From: PALSA-911 sp963743035
GTDB lineage: Bacteria > Pseudomonadota > Alphaproteobacteria > Acetobacterales > Acetobacteraceae
NCBI GenBank assembly: GCA_963743035.1
Contig: CAVUOB010000003.1
Span: forward strand, 372,001 to 436,000
Direction: 5' to 3'
DNA: 64,000 bases
A program made the position numbers and the translations under genes. Under the pieces are notes generated by a model. The model was not told where the DNA came from. It saw only the letters and a program-made list of their open reading frames with translations, and ran no database searches. Every line of letters starts with the position of its first letter. Within the stretch, counting starts at the first letter, position 1. Shown here in pieces: positions 1-8,288 of this stretch.

Positions 1-408
1 GAAACCAAGCCCCGCCAGGATGGTGGCGGCGCGCGCCGGGGCGGCATCCGCGCCGATGGTGCGCAGCCGGTCATGCACCTCGGCCAGCCGGTGCGGATCG
101 GCGGTCTCCAGCTCCTCCAGCAGCGCCAGCCGCTCCTCGTCGCCCTGCAGCACGATCTCCAGCAGCGACAGCTCGCCGGACGGCGCCTCCTGCTTCACCT
201 GCGCCATGCGCGCGCGCGCGGCGAGGCGGATCTGGCCGCCATCCGGGGTCAGGTCGCCGGAGATCGCCTTCAGCAGCGTGGACTTGCCCGCGCCGTTGCG
301 CCCGACCAGGCCGATGCGCCGGCCGGGGTCCACGGACAGGTCGGCATCGTCCAGCAGGACACGCCCGCCAAGGCGGATGGACAGGCCGGAAATAAGAAGA
401 AGGCTCAT
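1..408 (-). CDS. ABC-F family ATP-binding protein, N-terminal part
   Basis: The reading frame starts at the ATG at 406-408 and runs off the left edge after 136 codons. It carries a Walker A motif GRNGAGKST near residue 38, the start MSLLLISGLSIRLGGRVLLD, and a long Glu/Leu-rich stretch after the Q-loop region (about residues 75-120), with no membrane segment. This pattern fits the soluble, duplicated-ATPase ABC-F proteins (Uup/EttA type) that act on ribosomes rather than in transport. The second ATPase half lies outside the window, so the subfamily cannot be assigned. It is divergent from ndk. Confidence 0.8.
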   Translation of the reverse strand, partial: MSLLLISGLSIRLGGRVLLDDADLSVDPGRRIGLVGRNGAGKSTLLKAISGDLTPDGGQIRLAARARMAQVKQEAPSGELSLLEIVLQGDEERLALLEELETADPHRLAEVHDRLRTIGADAAPARAATILAGLGF

Positions 409-558
409 GGCAGGGGGTTTACGGCGAGTCCCGGTCTCGCCGCAATGCAGCAGACCCGCGCGCCGGCAGGCCTGTGACAGGTCGCCGGGGGTTGCCGGGG
501 CCGATCAACCCCTCTAAAGGCCCGCGCAACATTGTTATCTTACCCAAGGACCCGACGC

Positions 559-981
559 ATGGCCATTGAACGCACCTTTTCGATCCTGAAGCCGGACGCC
601 ACGCGGCGCAACCTGACCGGCAAGGTCAATGCCTGCCTGGAAGCCGCCGGCCTGCGCATCGTCGCGCAGAAGCGCATTCAGATGACCACGGCCCAGGCCG
701 AGGAATTCTACGGCGTGCACCGCGAGCGCGGCTTCTTCCGCGACCTCGTCACCTTCATGACCTCCGGCCCGGTGGTCGTGCAGGTGCTGGAAGGCGAGAA
801 CGCGGTGGCCAAGAACCGCGAGGTCATGGGCGCCACCGACCCGGCCAAGGCCGACGCCGGCACCATCCGCAAGCTGTTCGCCGAGAGCATCGAGGCGAAT
901 TCCGTGCACGGTTCCGACAGCCCGGAGAATGCGGCGACCGAAATCGCTTTCTTCTTCTCGGGCATCGAGATCGTCGGCTAG
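559..981 (+). CDS. ndk: nucleoside diphosphate kinase
   Basis: A 140-residue protein, the usual Ndk length, starting MAIERTFSILKPDATRRN. It transfers the gamma-phosphate of ATP to nucleoside diphosphates through a phospho-histidine. The catalytic histidine sits in NSVHGSDSPENA near residue 117. I chose the ATG at 559 rather than the upstream in-frame start at 532 because an AGGA ribosome-binding site lies at 547-550 and the family begins at this methionine. It is followed 27 bp later by the DoxX gene. Confidence 0.97.
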   Translation: MAIERTFSILKPDATRRNLTGKVNACLEAAGLRIVAQKRIQMTTAQAEEFYGVHRERGFFRDLVTFMTSGPVVVQVLEGENAVAKNREVMGATDPAKADAGTIRKLFAESIEANSVHGSDSPENAATEIAFFFSGIEIVG

Positions 982-1008
982 ACCCGGCAGCGCAAAGGGC
1001 CAGCACCG

Positions 1009-1386
1009 ATGATCCAGAACCTCACATTGCTGTTGGCCCGCGTTCTCCTGAGCGCGATCTTCATTCAGGCCGGCTTCCACAAGTTGATCGGTGCGACTGC
1101 CGCCATCGCGTATATCGCTCATCTCGGCCTGCCGGTGCCGCCGGCCGCCTGGGCGGTATCAGTGGCCGTTGAGCTCGGTGGCGGGATATTGATCCTAGCA
1201 GGATACCGCACCGCCCTGGTGGCCCCGATCATGGCTGTGTTCTGCGTGGCAACCGCTTTTGCCGCGCATTACCATCCTGCCGATTCCGGCCAGATGATCC
1301 ACTTCATGAAGAACCTCGCGATGGCCGGCGGCTTCCTGCAACTGGCCGCCACCGGTCCGGGCCGGTTCGCGATCGGCCGGCGGTAA
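1009..1386 (+). CDS. DoxX family membrane protein
   Basis: A 125-residue protein with four hydrophobic segments. It opens with a hydrophobic helix ending RVLLSAIFIQAGFHKL, the typical DoxX start (LLxRxxLaxiFxxaGxxKl). A conserved FCVATAFAAHYH segment is in the third helix region. DoxX proteins are small inner-membrane proteins linked to redox and sulfur homeostasis; the exact function here is unknown. It lies just downstream of ndk on the same strand and may share its transcript. A two-hairpin repeat follows the stop codon. Confidence 0.85.
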   Translation: MIQNLTLLLARVLLSAIFIQAGFHKLIGATAAIAYIAHLGLPVPPAAWAVSVAVELGGGILILAGYRTALVAPIMAVFCVATAFAAHYHPADSGQMIHFMKNLAMAGGFLQLAATGPGRFAIGRR

Positions 1387-1404
1387 AGCTCGCGATAAAG
1401 AAAG

Positions 1405-1455
1405 CAAGCAAGTCCGGGCTCTGCCCGGACCCGCCAAAGGGCGGTCGCCCTTTGG
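1405..1455. repeat. two-hairpin intergenic repeat (half copy of the nested element)
   Basis: Two consecutive perfect stem-loops are visible: GTCCGGGC/GCCCGGAC (412-430) and CCAAAGGGC/GCCCTTTGG (434-455). They are preceded by AAGCAAGCAAG. The loop style (GGGCTCTGCCC) matches the flanking hairpins of the larger elements at 6948-7200 and 22398-22604. It lies between the convergent DoxX and MmgE/PrpD genes, so it could serve as a bidirectional terminator. Confidence 0.7.
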
Positions 1456-1483
1456 AAACCCGTTTATGTACGGGTCGGGGGCC

Positions 1484-2866
1484 TCAGCCGGCCAGTAGCG
1501 TGAACAGCCGCGACAGATCCGCCTCTCCGGCCATCCCGCGCACCAGCGCGGCGATTTCCTTCGCCGCTGCCTCGCCCAGGCGCGGGGTGGCGTTGGCCAG
1601 GAACTTGGTCTCGATCTCCGCCGGCGTCAGCTTGTCCTGCGGGTCGCCCTTGGGAAAATACCGCGTCTCCGTCAGCCGCCGCCCGTCCTTCAGCGTGATC
1701 GTCACCCGCGCCGGGAACTTGTCCGGATAGAGCTTCGTCAGCTCCGGATCGGCCACCGTCTCGGTCCGCGCCAGCAGGTCCTGCACCGCCGCATCCATCA
1801 CCCGCCCCGGCGCGAACTGCGCCTGGCCGACGGCACGGTCGGTCGCCGCGATCGCCACGCAATAGGGCACGGAAACGCGCGCCCCCATCGGCGTATTGAC
1901 TATTTTGTTGCTGAAATGGGTTTTTACCGTCGAGTACGTCTCGTTGACGATGCTGGCGATGTACGCCGGGTTGACGTCGTGCTTGGCCACGATGTCGAGC
2001 GTCGCCTGGATCGGCGCATGGCTCGCCAGGATGGACGGGAACCATTTGAAGCCGTTCTGCAGGATCTCCCACTCCGTCCCCAGGCCGCGCGTCGGCGCCG
2101 CCATGTCGGGCGTTTCGCAATAGGCGCGCGCGTAGCCCTTCTCGTGCTCGATCATCGTCGGCGGGCTGGTCGCGCCCAATGCCGCCAGCCGGGCGGAAAG
2201 GATGCCGTTCAGCGCCGCCTTCCCGGGATGCAGGCTTTTGGTGAAATCGCCGTAGGAGAAGAAGGTGTTCAGCCCCGCCGCCTGGGTGCCGGCGAAGCCG
2301 ATCGCGTAGGTCGCCTGGTCCGCGTCCAGCCCCAGCGCCGCGGCGGCGGATGCGGCGGCGCCGAAGGTGCCGTTGGTCGCGGTGGAGTGCCAGAACCGGT
2401 AGTGATTGGGCATCACGGTCATGCCGATCCGCACCGCCACCTCATAGCCGGCAACGAGCGCGGCGATCACCTGCCGCCCGGTCAGCTTGCGTTCCTCCGC
2501 CAGGCCCAGCACCACCGGCACGATCACCGAGCCGGTATGCAGCAGCGCGCGCTTGTGGGTGTCGTCGTAATCGGCCGCATTGGCCAGGATCCCGTTGGCC
2601 AGCGCCGCCAGCCCGGCATCGGTCCGCGCACCGCGCGAGCCCCAGATCCCCGCGACCGGTGCCGCGTGGAAGCTGCCGGCGAGCTTTTCCGCGATCACGG
2701 CCTTGTCCGGGTCCTCGTCCCAGGCGGCGATGCAGCAGCCCAGCGTATCCAGGATCACGTCCGCCGCCTGCGCCACCACCGGCGCCGGCAGGCTCTCGAA
2801 GCTCAACCCGGCGACGAAACTGCCCAGCGCACGCGTTTGCCCATCCGGCATCTGCGGAATGTCCAA
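1484..2866 (-). CDS. MmgE/PrpD family protein
   Basis: A 460-residue protein matching the MmgE/PrpD fold, which includes 2-methylcitrate dehydratase and cis-aconitate decarboxylase. Recognisable family blocks are the N-terminal VVAQAADVILDTLGCCIAAW, the central ANAADYDDTHKRALLHTGSV (near residue 95), and FTKSLHPGKAALNGILSARLA (near residue 210). The substrate cannot be inferred: there are no prpB or prpC neighbours. Members outside prp operons often act on other tricarboxylic or dicarboxylic acids. Confidence 0.9.
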   Translation of the reverse strand: MDIPQMPDGQTRALGSFVAGLSFESLPAPVVAQAADVILDTLGCCIAAWDEDPDKAVIAEKLAGSFHAAPVAGIWGSRGARTDAGLAALANGILANAADYDDTHKRALLHTGSVIVPVVLGLAEERKLTGRQVIAALVAGYEVAVRIGMTVMPNHYRFWHSTATNGTFGAAASAAAALGLDADQATYAIGFAGTQAAGLNTFFSYGDFTKSLHPGKAALNGILSARLAALGATSPPTMIEHEKGYARAYCETPDMAAPTRGLGTEWEILQNGFKWFPSILASHAPIQATLDIVAKHDVNPAYIASIVNETYSTVKTHFSNKIVNTPMGARVSVPYCVAIAATDRAVGQAQFAPGRVMDAAVQDLLARTETVADPELTKLYPDKFPARVTITLKDGRRLTETRYFPKGDPQDKLTPAEIETKFLANATPRLGEAAAKEIAALVRGMAGEADLSRLFTLLAG

Positions 2867-2898
2867 ATCATCCTCCCCAATTCCAACTTGCCGTGAGC

Positions 2899-4689
2899 CT
2901 ATCCGGGCGGCGGCCTGCTGTCATGGGCGGGCAGTTCCTCCGGCACGGCCGCCAGCCCGGCGCGCTGCATCCAGCGCCCAAAGCGAGGGGAGGCGGTCAG
3001 CACGCAGAACGGGATCGCCACCAGCAGGCCGCCGGCGAAGGGCAGGGCCCAGAACACGGCCCGCCACCCGGCCAGCCCGAAGGCCGCGAAGACGAGGAAG
3101 CCGATCAGCGTATGCGGCCACAGCAGCCGCGCGGCCTCGCCCCAGCCGACACCGCGCCCGGCCCGGTTCTGCGCCGCCCAGCCCTCCTTCGCCCCCAGCG
3201 CCAGACGCAGCATCGCCAGCGTCTTGCTGACCACGGAGATGGCGTCCAGCAGCAGGGTAAACACCGTCTCCGCCGCGATCCCGGCCAGGAACCGCCAGCG
3301 CCCGCCATAGCGCCGGCTCTTCGGACCGGACAGCAGCACCTCCAGATAGGCCAGCAGCTTCGGCGCGTAGAGCATGCCCGGCCAGGCCAGGCTCACCGCC
3401 AACACAGGACCGGCCGGGAACGAACCCGCGTCCGTCGCCGCCGCGAAGGCCGCCGCCAGCAGAAAAACCAGATACAGCGGCGCACCGGCAAACAGCAGGA
3501 TCGCCTGCACCAATTGCCAACGCCCCATCGCCGCCAGCCGATGGCCGCCACTCCCCACCCCACTTCCCCCTCTCCCCCCCTCCGGGGGAGAGGGAGGGGT
3601 GAGGGGCCCACGCCCCCACAACTCCCCCCGCAACAACGCAAAATACTGAAAATTCCCGGCAAGCCACCGCTCGTCCCGGCGCATGAACTCCGGCAGCGCC
3701 GGCGGATTGGCTTCCTGCGACCCCGCCTCGTCGGCCAGCACCCGCACCGCCCAGCCGGCTGCCGCCAGCCTCGCGGCTTCCACCTGGTCGTGCGACAGGA
3801 TCGCGCGCCCGTCCGCCAGCTTCTCCAGCCGGCAATGGGCGCGGAACGGGGCGATGCGGATGATGGCGTTATGGCCCCAGTACGGCCCGGCCGCGTCCTG
3901 CCACCAGGCCTGCCCGGTGGCCCAGCTGCGCATGCCCGCGCGCATGCCGAACTGGAACAGCCGCGGAAACGCCGAGGCGGCCGGCAGCCCGACCGTCAGA
4001 TGCTGCACGATCCCGAGCCGCGGCTCCGCCTGCATGGCCCGGACCAGCCGCAGCACCGCCGCCGCCGACATCTCGGAATCCGCATCCAGCGTGAGCATCA
4101 GCTCGAACCCGTCGGCGTGCCCCGCTTTCGCGCAATCATCCAGAAAATCCATGATGTTGCCGGCCTTGAAGCCAATATTCTCATCGCGCCGGCGGTAGCG
4201 GACGCGGCCCGGATCGCCATCGGCAGCGCGAAACGCCGCCACCGCCCGTTCCTCCGCCTCGGCCACCGGACCCGGCGGCGTGTCGGACAGCACGCACAGC
4301 GCGAAAGCCCCGCCATGGCCGGCGCGGTCCAGCCCGTCCAGAAGCCGGCGCATCGCCCGCAACACGCCCGCCATGTCCTCGTTGCGGATGGTCAGCGCGA
4401 TGGCGGTGCGCGGCGGCGCCGCGGTAAAGGGCAGCCGGTCCTCAACCGGAAACGTGACGCGCACGGGATCGCGGCTGAACACCAGCAGCCAGAAACCCAG
4501 CACACCGTTGGCGACGCAGATCCCCGTCCAGGGCGCCGTGCCCAGAAAACTCGCCAACAGCACCAGCTTCGCGCCGGTCCAGCCCCCGGGCGCCAGCGCG
4601 CGCAGCAGCAGCAGGGTCAGGATGGCAGCCGAGGCCAGCGCGATCAGCGCGTACAGCCAGCGGCGCAGAGGGATCGGGGCGGCAGCCAT
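2899..4689 (-). CDS. opgH: OpgH/MdoH-type glucans biosynthesis glucosyltransferase
   Basis: A GT2-type membrane glucosyltransferase of 596 residues. OpgH builds the beta-1,2 glucan backbone of periplasmic glucans from UDP-glucose. Motifs seen in order: LTIRNED (donor-binding strand), NIGFKAGNIMDFLDD, the metal-binding LTLDADSEMS, GPYWGHNAIIR, ILSHDQVEAARL, and a QxxRW-like RRDERWLAGNF. Membrane segments lie at the N-terminus and in the last third. It is shorter than the 847-residue E. coli protein. The start at 4689 is chosen because it is followed by a hydrophobic helix; the longer frame upstream overlaps the divergent gene. No opgG is adjacent. A palindromic repeat sits inside the coding region. 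Confidence 0.85.
   Translation of the reverse strand: MAAAPIPLRRWLYALIALASAAILTLLLLRALAPGGWTGAKLVLLASFLGTAPWTGICVANGVLGFWLLVFSRDPVRVTFPVEDRLPFTAAPPRTAIALTIRNEDMAGVLRAMRRLLDGLDRAGHGGAFALCVLSDTPPGPVAEAEERAVAAFRAADGDPGRVRYRRRDENIGFKAGNIMDFLDDCAKAGHADGFELMLTLDADSEMSAAAVLRLVRAMQAEPRLGIVQHLTVGLPAASAFPRLFQFGMRAGMRSWATGQAWWQDAAGPYWGHNAIIRIAPFRAHCRLEKLADGRAILSHDQVEAARLAAAGWAVRVLADEAGSQEANPPALPEFMRRDERWLAGNFQYFALLRGELWGRGPLTPPSPPEGGRGGSGVGSGGHRLAAMGRWQLVQAILLFAGAPLYLVFLLAAAFAAATDAGSFPAGPVLAVSLAWPGMLYAPKLLAYLEVLLSGPKSRRYGGRWRFLAGIAAETVFTLLLDAISVVSKTLAMLRLALGAKEGWAAQNRAGRGVGWGEAARLLWPHTLIGFLVFAAFGLAGWRAVFWALPFAGGLLVAIPFCVLTASPRFGRWMQRAGLAAVPEELPAHDSRPPPG
3555..3608. repeat. palindromic repeat inserted in-frame in opgH
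   Basis: Complementary arms CCCTCTCCCC (3568-3577) and GGGGAGAGGG (3585-3594) form a strong hairpin inside the coding frame. Together with the flanking purine-rich bases it encodes a PLTPPSPPEGGRGG tract that interrupts the normal OpgH sequence just after the RW-motif region. The Pro/Gly-rich peptide is typical of intergenic palindromic repeats read in frame. Confidence 0.65.
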
Positions 4690-4740
4690 GGGTCCGCAAC
4701 ATGGCGGCGCGCGCCGCGGGAAGCTAGGGTCCGCGCCGAC

Positions 4741-5878
4741 ATGTCCACTCGTCCTCACAGTGACCTTATCGCCACCGTGCTGCCGCCGCGCGAGGGCTTC
4801 GGGCCGGGCCGCACCGGCGCGGTCGGGCTGATCGTGCATCGCCTGGCCGCCGCCGCGCCCGACAGCCCGTTCCGCAGCGCGATCCTCTGCGGCGAGCAGG
4901 CCGGCCCGGTGTTCCCCGACGTCGAAACCCGCATCGTCCGCCCGCCCTGGTGGTGCGATCGGCAACATCAACCTGCGCTATGCGGCCGGCGCGCTGCGCG
5001 TCCTGCGCCGCATGTCGCCGGCGCTGGTGGAGGTGCACAACCGCCCCGAAATCGCCCTGGCGCTGGCCGCCGGCCTGCCCGGCATTCCCGTCAGCCTGGT
5101 CCTGCACAACGACCCGCTGACCATGCGCCAGACCCGCAGCGCGAAGGAACGGACCCGGCTGCTCACGCGCCTCGCCCGCGTGGTCACCGTATCCGACTAT
5201 TTGCGCGGCCGGCTGCTCGACGGCATCCCGGACCCTCCGACCCCGCCGGACGTGCTGCCCAACTGCATCGACCTCACCACCCTGCCGCCGCCCGCCGCCC
5301 GCGAGAACAGCATCCTGTTCGTCGGCCGCGTGGTGCCGGAAAAGGCGCCCGACGCCTTCGTCGCCGCCTGCGCCGCCGCGCTGCCGCGCCTGCCCGGCTG
5401 GCGGGCCGAGATCATCGGCGCCGACCGCTTCCGCGCCGACAGCCCCGACACGGGTTTCGTCCGCGGCGTCCGCACCGCCGCGGCGGCGGCCGGCGTCGCC
5501 CTGCTCGGCTATCGCGACCATCCGGACGTGCTGGCCGCCATGGCGCGCGCCGCCATGCTGGTGATGCCCAGCCGCTGGCAGGAACCCTTCGGCCTGACCG
5601 CGCTGGAAGCGATGGCCAGCGGCGCGGTGCTGCTCTGCTCCGCCCGCGGCGGGCTGGCGGAGGTCGGCGCCGATGCCGCCATCTATATCGATCCCGACGA
5701 TCCCGCCGGCATGGCCGCCGCGATCGTGGCGCTGGCGAACGACCCCGCCCGCCTAGCCGCCCTGTCGCGCGCCGGCCGCGAACGCGCCGCGAAATTCGAC
5801 CTCGCCCCCACCCGCCGCCGGCTGGACGCGATCCGCACCACCATCCTGGCAGCCCCCGCCCGGGCGTGTGGTGGCTGA
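4741..5878 (+). CDS. glycosyltransferase family 4 protein (one apparent frameshift)
   Basis: Starts at ATG 4741 (MSTRPHSDLIATVLPPREGF) and ends at 5878, with a net +1 shift at about 4951-4958. Before the shift the frame reads VETRIVRPPWW; after it, IGNINLRYAAGALRVLRRM. Family features: the FGPGRTGAVGL donor-loop glycine region at the N-terminus, VEVHNRPEIAL, ILFVGRVVPEKAPDAF at the start of the C-terminal domain, and the GT4 EX7E block EPFGLTALEAMASG. It probably transfers a sugar from a nucleotide-sugar to a glycan or lipid acceptor; the substrate is unknown. It is divergent from opgH by 51 bp, which suggests a shared envelope-glycan role. The shift looks like a sequence error rather than decay. 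Confidence 0.8.
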
Positions 5879-5934
5879 TCCGCACGGGCCGGCCTATATA
5901 GGCACCCAACACATATCCAGCCGGAGCGAACGTG

Positions 5935-6918
5935 ATGGCAACCACTGAAACCCAAGACGCCGACCTGATCCCGGTCACCGTACTCACCGGCTATCTCGGC
6001 GCCGGCAAGACCACGCTGTTGAACCGCATCCTGACCGAGAATCACGGCCGCAAATACGCCGTGGTCATCAACGAGTTCGGCGAACTCGGCGTCGATAACG
6101 ACCTCGTCGTGGATACCGACGAGGAAGTGTTCGAGATGAACAACGGCTGCATCTGCTGCACCGTGCGCGGCGACCTGATCCGCATCGTCGGCGGGCTGAT
6201 GAAGCGGCGCGACAAGTTCGACGGCATCATCATCGAGACCACGGGCCTGGCGAACCCCGCCCCGGTGGCGCAGACCTTCTTCGTCGACGACGGCGTGCGC
6301 GCCCGCACAAGGCTTGATGCCATCGTCACGGTGGTGGACGCCAAGAACCTGCCGGCCCGGCTGAAGGACAGCTCGGAAGCGGCCGACCAGATCGCCTTCG
6401 CCGACGTGATCGTGCTGAACAAAACCGATCTGGTGACGCCGGAAGAACTGGACGCGGTGGAAGCCAAGATCCGGGCCATCAACCGCTTCGCCGTCATCCA
6501 CCGCACCCAGCGCTCGGCCGTCGCGATCTCCGACGTGCTGGACCAGGGCGCCTTCGACCTCAACCGCGTGCTGGCGCATACCCCGGGCTTCCTGACCGAG
6601 GACGAGCACGAGCATAACGACGACATCAACTCGATGAGCTTCGAGCTGGACAAGCCGGTCGACCCCGAGAAATTCAACGCCTGGATCGGCGTGCTGCTCG
6701 CCGAGCGCGGCCAGGACCTGCTGCGCACCAAAGGCATCCTGGCCTACAAGGGCGACGACCGCCGCTTCGCCTTCCAGGCCGTGCACATGATCGCCGACGG
6801 CGCCTTCATCGGCCCCTGGAAGGACGGCGAACCCCGTGTCAGCCGCATCGTCTTCATCGGCCGCAACCTGAACCGCCCGCAACTCCGCCGCGGCTTCGAA
6901 TCCTGCGCCGCGGACTGA
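5935..6918 (+). CDS. CobW/ZNG-type GTP-binding metallochaperone
   Basis: A 327-residue COG0523 protein. The N-terminal P-loop is GYLGAGKTTLL (about residues 18-28). The metal-binding CxCC motif is GCICC (about residues 72-76), and the guanine-specificity motif is NKTDL (near residue 163). A His/Glu-rich segment, DEHEHND, near residue 225 could bind metal. COG0523 proteins deliver zinc or cobalt to target enzymes at the cost of GTP. The ATG at 5935 is preceded in frame by a GTG at 5932; either could be used. It is followed, after a hairpin-rich repeat, by a WD40 gene, a pairing often seen in alphaproteobacteria. Confidence 0.9.
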   Translation: MATTETQDADLIPVTVLTGYLGAGKTTLLNRILTENHGRKYAVVINEFGELGVDNDLVVDTDEEVFEMNNGCICCTVRGDLIRIVGGLMKRRDKFDGIIIETTGLANPAPVAQTFFVDDGVRARTRLDAIVTVVDAKNLPARLKDSSEAADQIAFADVIVLNKTDLVTPEELDAVEAKIRAINRFAVIHRTQRSAVAISDVLDQGAFDLNRVLAHTPGFLTEDEHEHNDDINSMSFELDKPVDPEKFNAWIGVLLAERGQDLLRTKGILAYKGDDRRFAFQAVHMIADGAFIGPWKDGEPRVSRIVFIGRNLNRPQLRRGFESCAAD

Positions 6919-6947
6919 CGCCCATGGTCCGTCGCGCTAACCGGTCG

Positions 6948-7200
6948 CAAGGCAAGCTTGGGGCTTCGCCCCAAACCCCAGGAGGGGCTCTGCCCCTCCA
7001 CCCCGCCAGGGAACAGTCGTTCCCTGGACCCATGTCAATTGGTTTGTTGGGAAGAGGGCCATGGCGTAGCCCCTCAACGGCTACGTTGGTTGGGCCCTCT
7101 TCCCAACAAACCAGTCCGAGGGGTGAAGGGGACGACTGTCCCCTTCCGGGTGCAGGGCAGCGCCCTGCCGGGGTCTGGGGCGGAGCCCCAGCCTTGCTTG
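6948..7200. repeat. mirror-symmetric multi-hairpin intergenic element, copy 1
   Basis: Seven stem-loops are arranged symmetrically. Left side: GGGGC/GCCCC (6960-6972), GAGGGGC/GCCCCTC (about 6983-6998) and CCAGGGAAC/GTTCCCTGG (7007-7026). Centre: a perfect 20-bp inverted repeat, 7041-7060 with 7093-7112, whose loop holds a smaller CGTAGCC/GGCTACG hairpin. Right side: AAGGGGAC/GTCCCCTT, GCAGGGC/GCCCTGC and TGGGGC/GCCCCA. The outer edges CAAGGCAAGC and GCCTTGCTTG are also near-complementary. It fills the gap between the CobW and WD40 genes. Confidence 0.85.
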
Positions 7201-7222
7201 TCACCGATCAGTGCGAAGGGCC

Positions 7223-8275
7223 ATGGGCATGAGCCAGGCTGCAGCTCCCGATTTCCTGCTGGAGAGCCGGGGCGTTCAGCGCGAGCTGGATGCTTTCGTG
7301 GTGGGTGCGGTGTTCAACCGCGCCGGCACCACCGTCGCCTTTGCGCTCGGGGATGGTTCGTTGCGGCTCGTCCGCCTCGCCGATCCCACGGACTGGCGGG
7401 AGGTTGCGGTGCATGACGGCGCGATCCTGCGGCTGGAGCAGGATGGCGGCCCGGACGGCTTCATCACCGGCGGCGACGACGGCAAGTTCCGCCGCATCGG
7501 CAGCGACGGCACGGTCACGGACATCGCCGGTTTCGGCATGAAATGGGTGGAGCAGATTGCGTCCCATGCCGGCGACAAGGGCAAGGGCCTGCTCGCCTGT
7601 TCCGTCGGCAAGTTCGTGCATGTGTTCGACGCCGATGGGAAGAAGCTCAAGACGCTGGAGCATCCCTCCACCGTCACCGGCCTGTCCTTCGACGCCAAGG
7701 GCAAGCGGGTCATCGCCTCGCACTACAACGGCGTCACGCTCTGGTTCGTCGCCGCCAAGACCGACAGCCCGCGCCGGCTGGAATGGAAGGGCAGCCACAC
7801 CGGCCTGATCGTGCATCCCGACGGCGACGCGGTGGTGACCGCGATGCAGGAGAACGCGCTGCATGGCTGGCGCCTGTCGGACAACCAGCACATGCGCATG
7901 AGCGGCTATCCGTCCAAAACGGAACAGATGTCGTTCTCCCGTGGCGGCAAGTGGCTGGCGACCAGCGGCTCCGATGCCATGGTGCTGTGGCCGTTCTTCG
8001 GCGGCGGCCCGATGGGCAAGGCTCCGCTGGAGCTCGCCGGCGGCGACGGCATCAACTGCACCGCCGTGGCCGCGCATCCGAAGGAAGACCACGTCGCCGG
8101 CGGCTTCGCCGACGGGCTGGTGGTGCTGGCCGATATCGGCTCCTCGCGCATCATCCCCGTCTGTCCCCCCGGCAAGGGGCCCGTCACCGCCCTGACCTGG
8201 AGCCCCGACGGCCGCCTGCTGGCCATCGGCACCGAGCAGGGCCTGGCCGCGATCGTCGATTTCGCCAAGCGGTGA
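7223..8275 (+). CDS. WD40 repeat protein
   Basis: About 350 residues of beta-propeller-like repeats, recognisable as regularly spaced blades such as GGDDGKFRRIGSDG, TVTGLSFDAKGKRVIASHYNGVTLW, SFSRGGKWLATSGSDAMVLW and ALTWSPDGRLLAIGTEQGLAAIVDF. There is no signal peptide, so it is likely a cytoplasmic scaffold. The start could be ATG 7223 or 7229. Its position after a CobW-type GTPase suggests a role in the same metal-handling process, but no enzymatic motif supports this directly. Confidence 0.85.
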   Translation: MGMSQAAAPDFLLESRGVQRELDAFVVGAVFNRAGTTVAFALGDGSLRLVRLADPTDWREVAVHDGAILRLEQDGGPDGFITGGDDGKFRRIGSDGTVTDIAGFGMKWVEQIASHAGDKGKGLLACSVGKFVHVFDADGKKLKTLEHPSTVTGLSFDAKGKRVIASHYNGVTLWFVAAKTDSPRRLEWKGSHTGLIVHPDGDAVVTAMQENALHGWRLSDNQHMRMSGYPSKTEQMSFSRGGKWLATSGSDAMVLWPFFGGGPMGKAPLELAGGDGINCTAVAAHPKEDHVAGGFADGLVVLADIGSSRIIPVCPPGKGPVTALTWSPDGRLLAIGTEQGLAAIVDFAKR

Positions 8276-8288
8276 GGCCGGGGCCGGC

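Noticed and set aside
2350..5901. Very long plus-strand open frame (over 1100 codons)
   Set aside because: It is mostly the antisense shadow of the MmgE/PrpD and OpgH genes. Only the part from 4741 is the start of the real glycosyltransferase. High GC produces such shadows.
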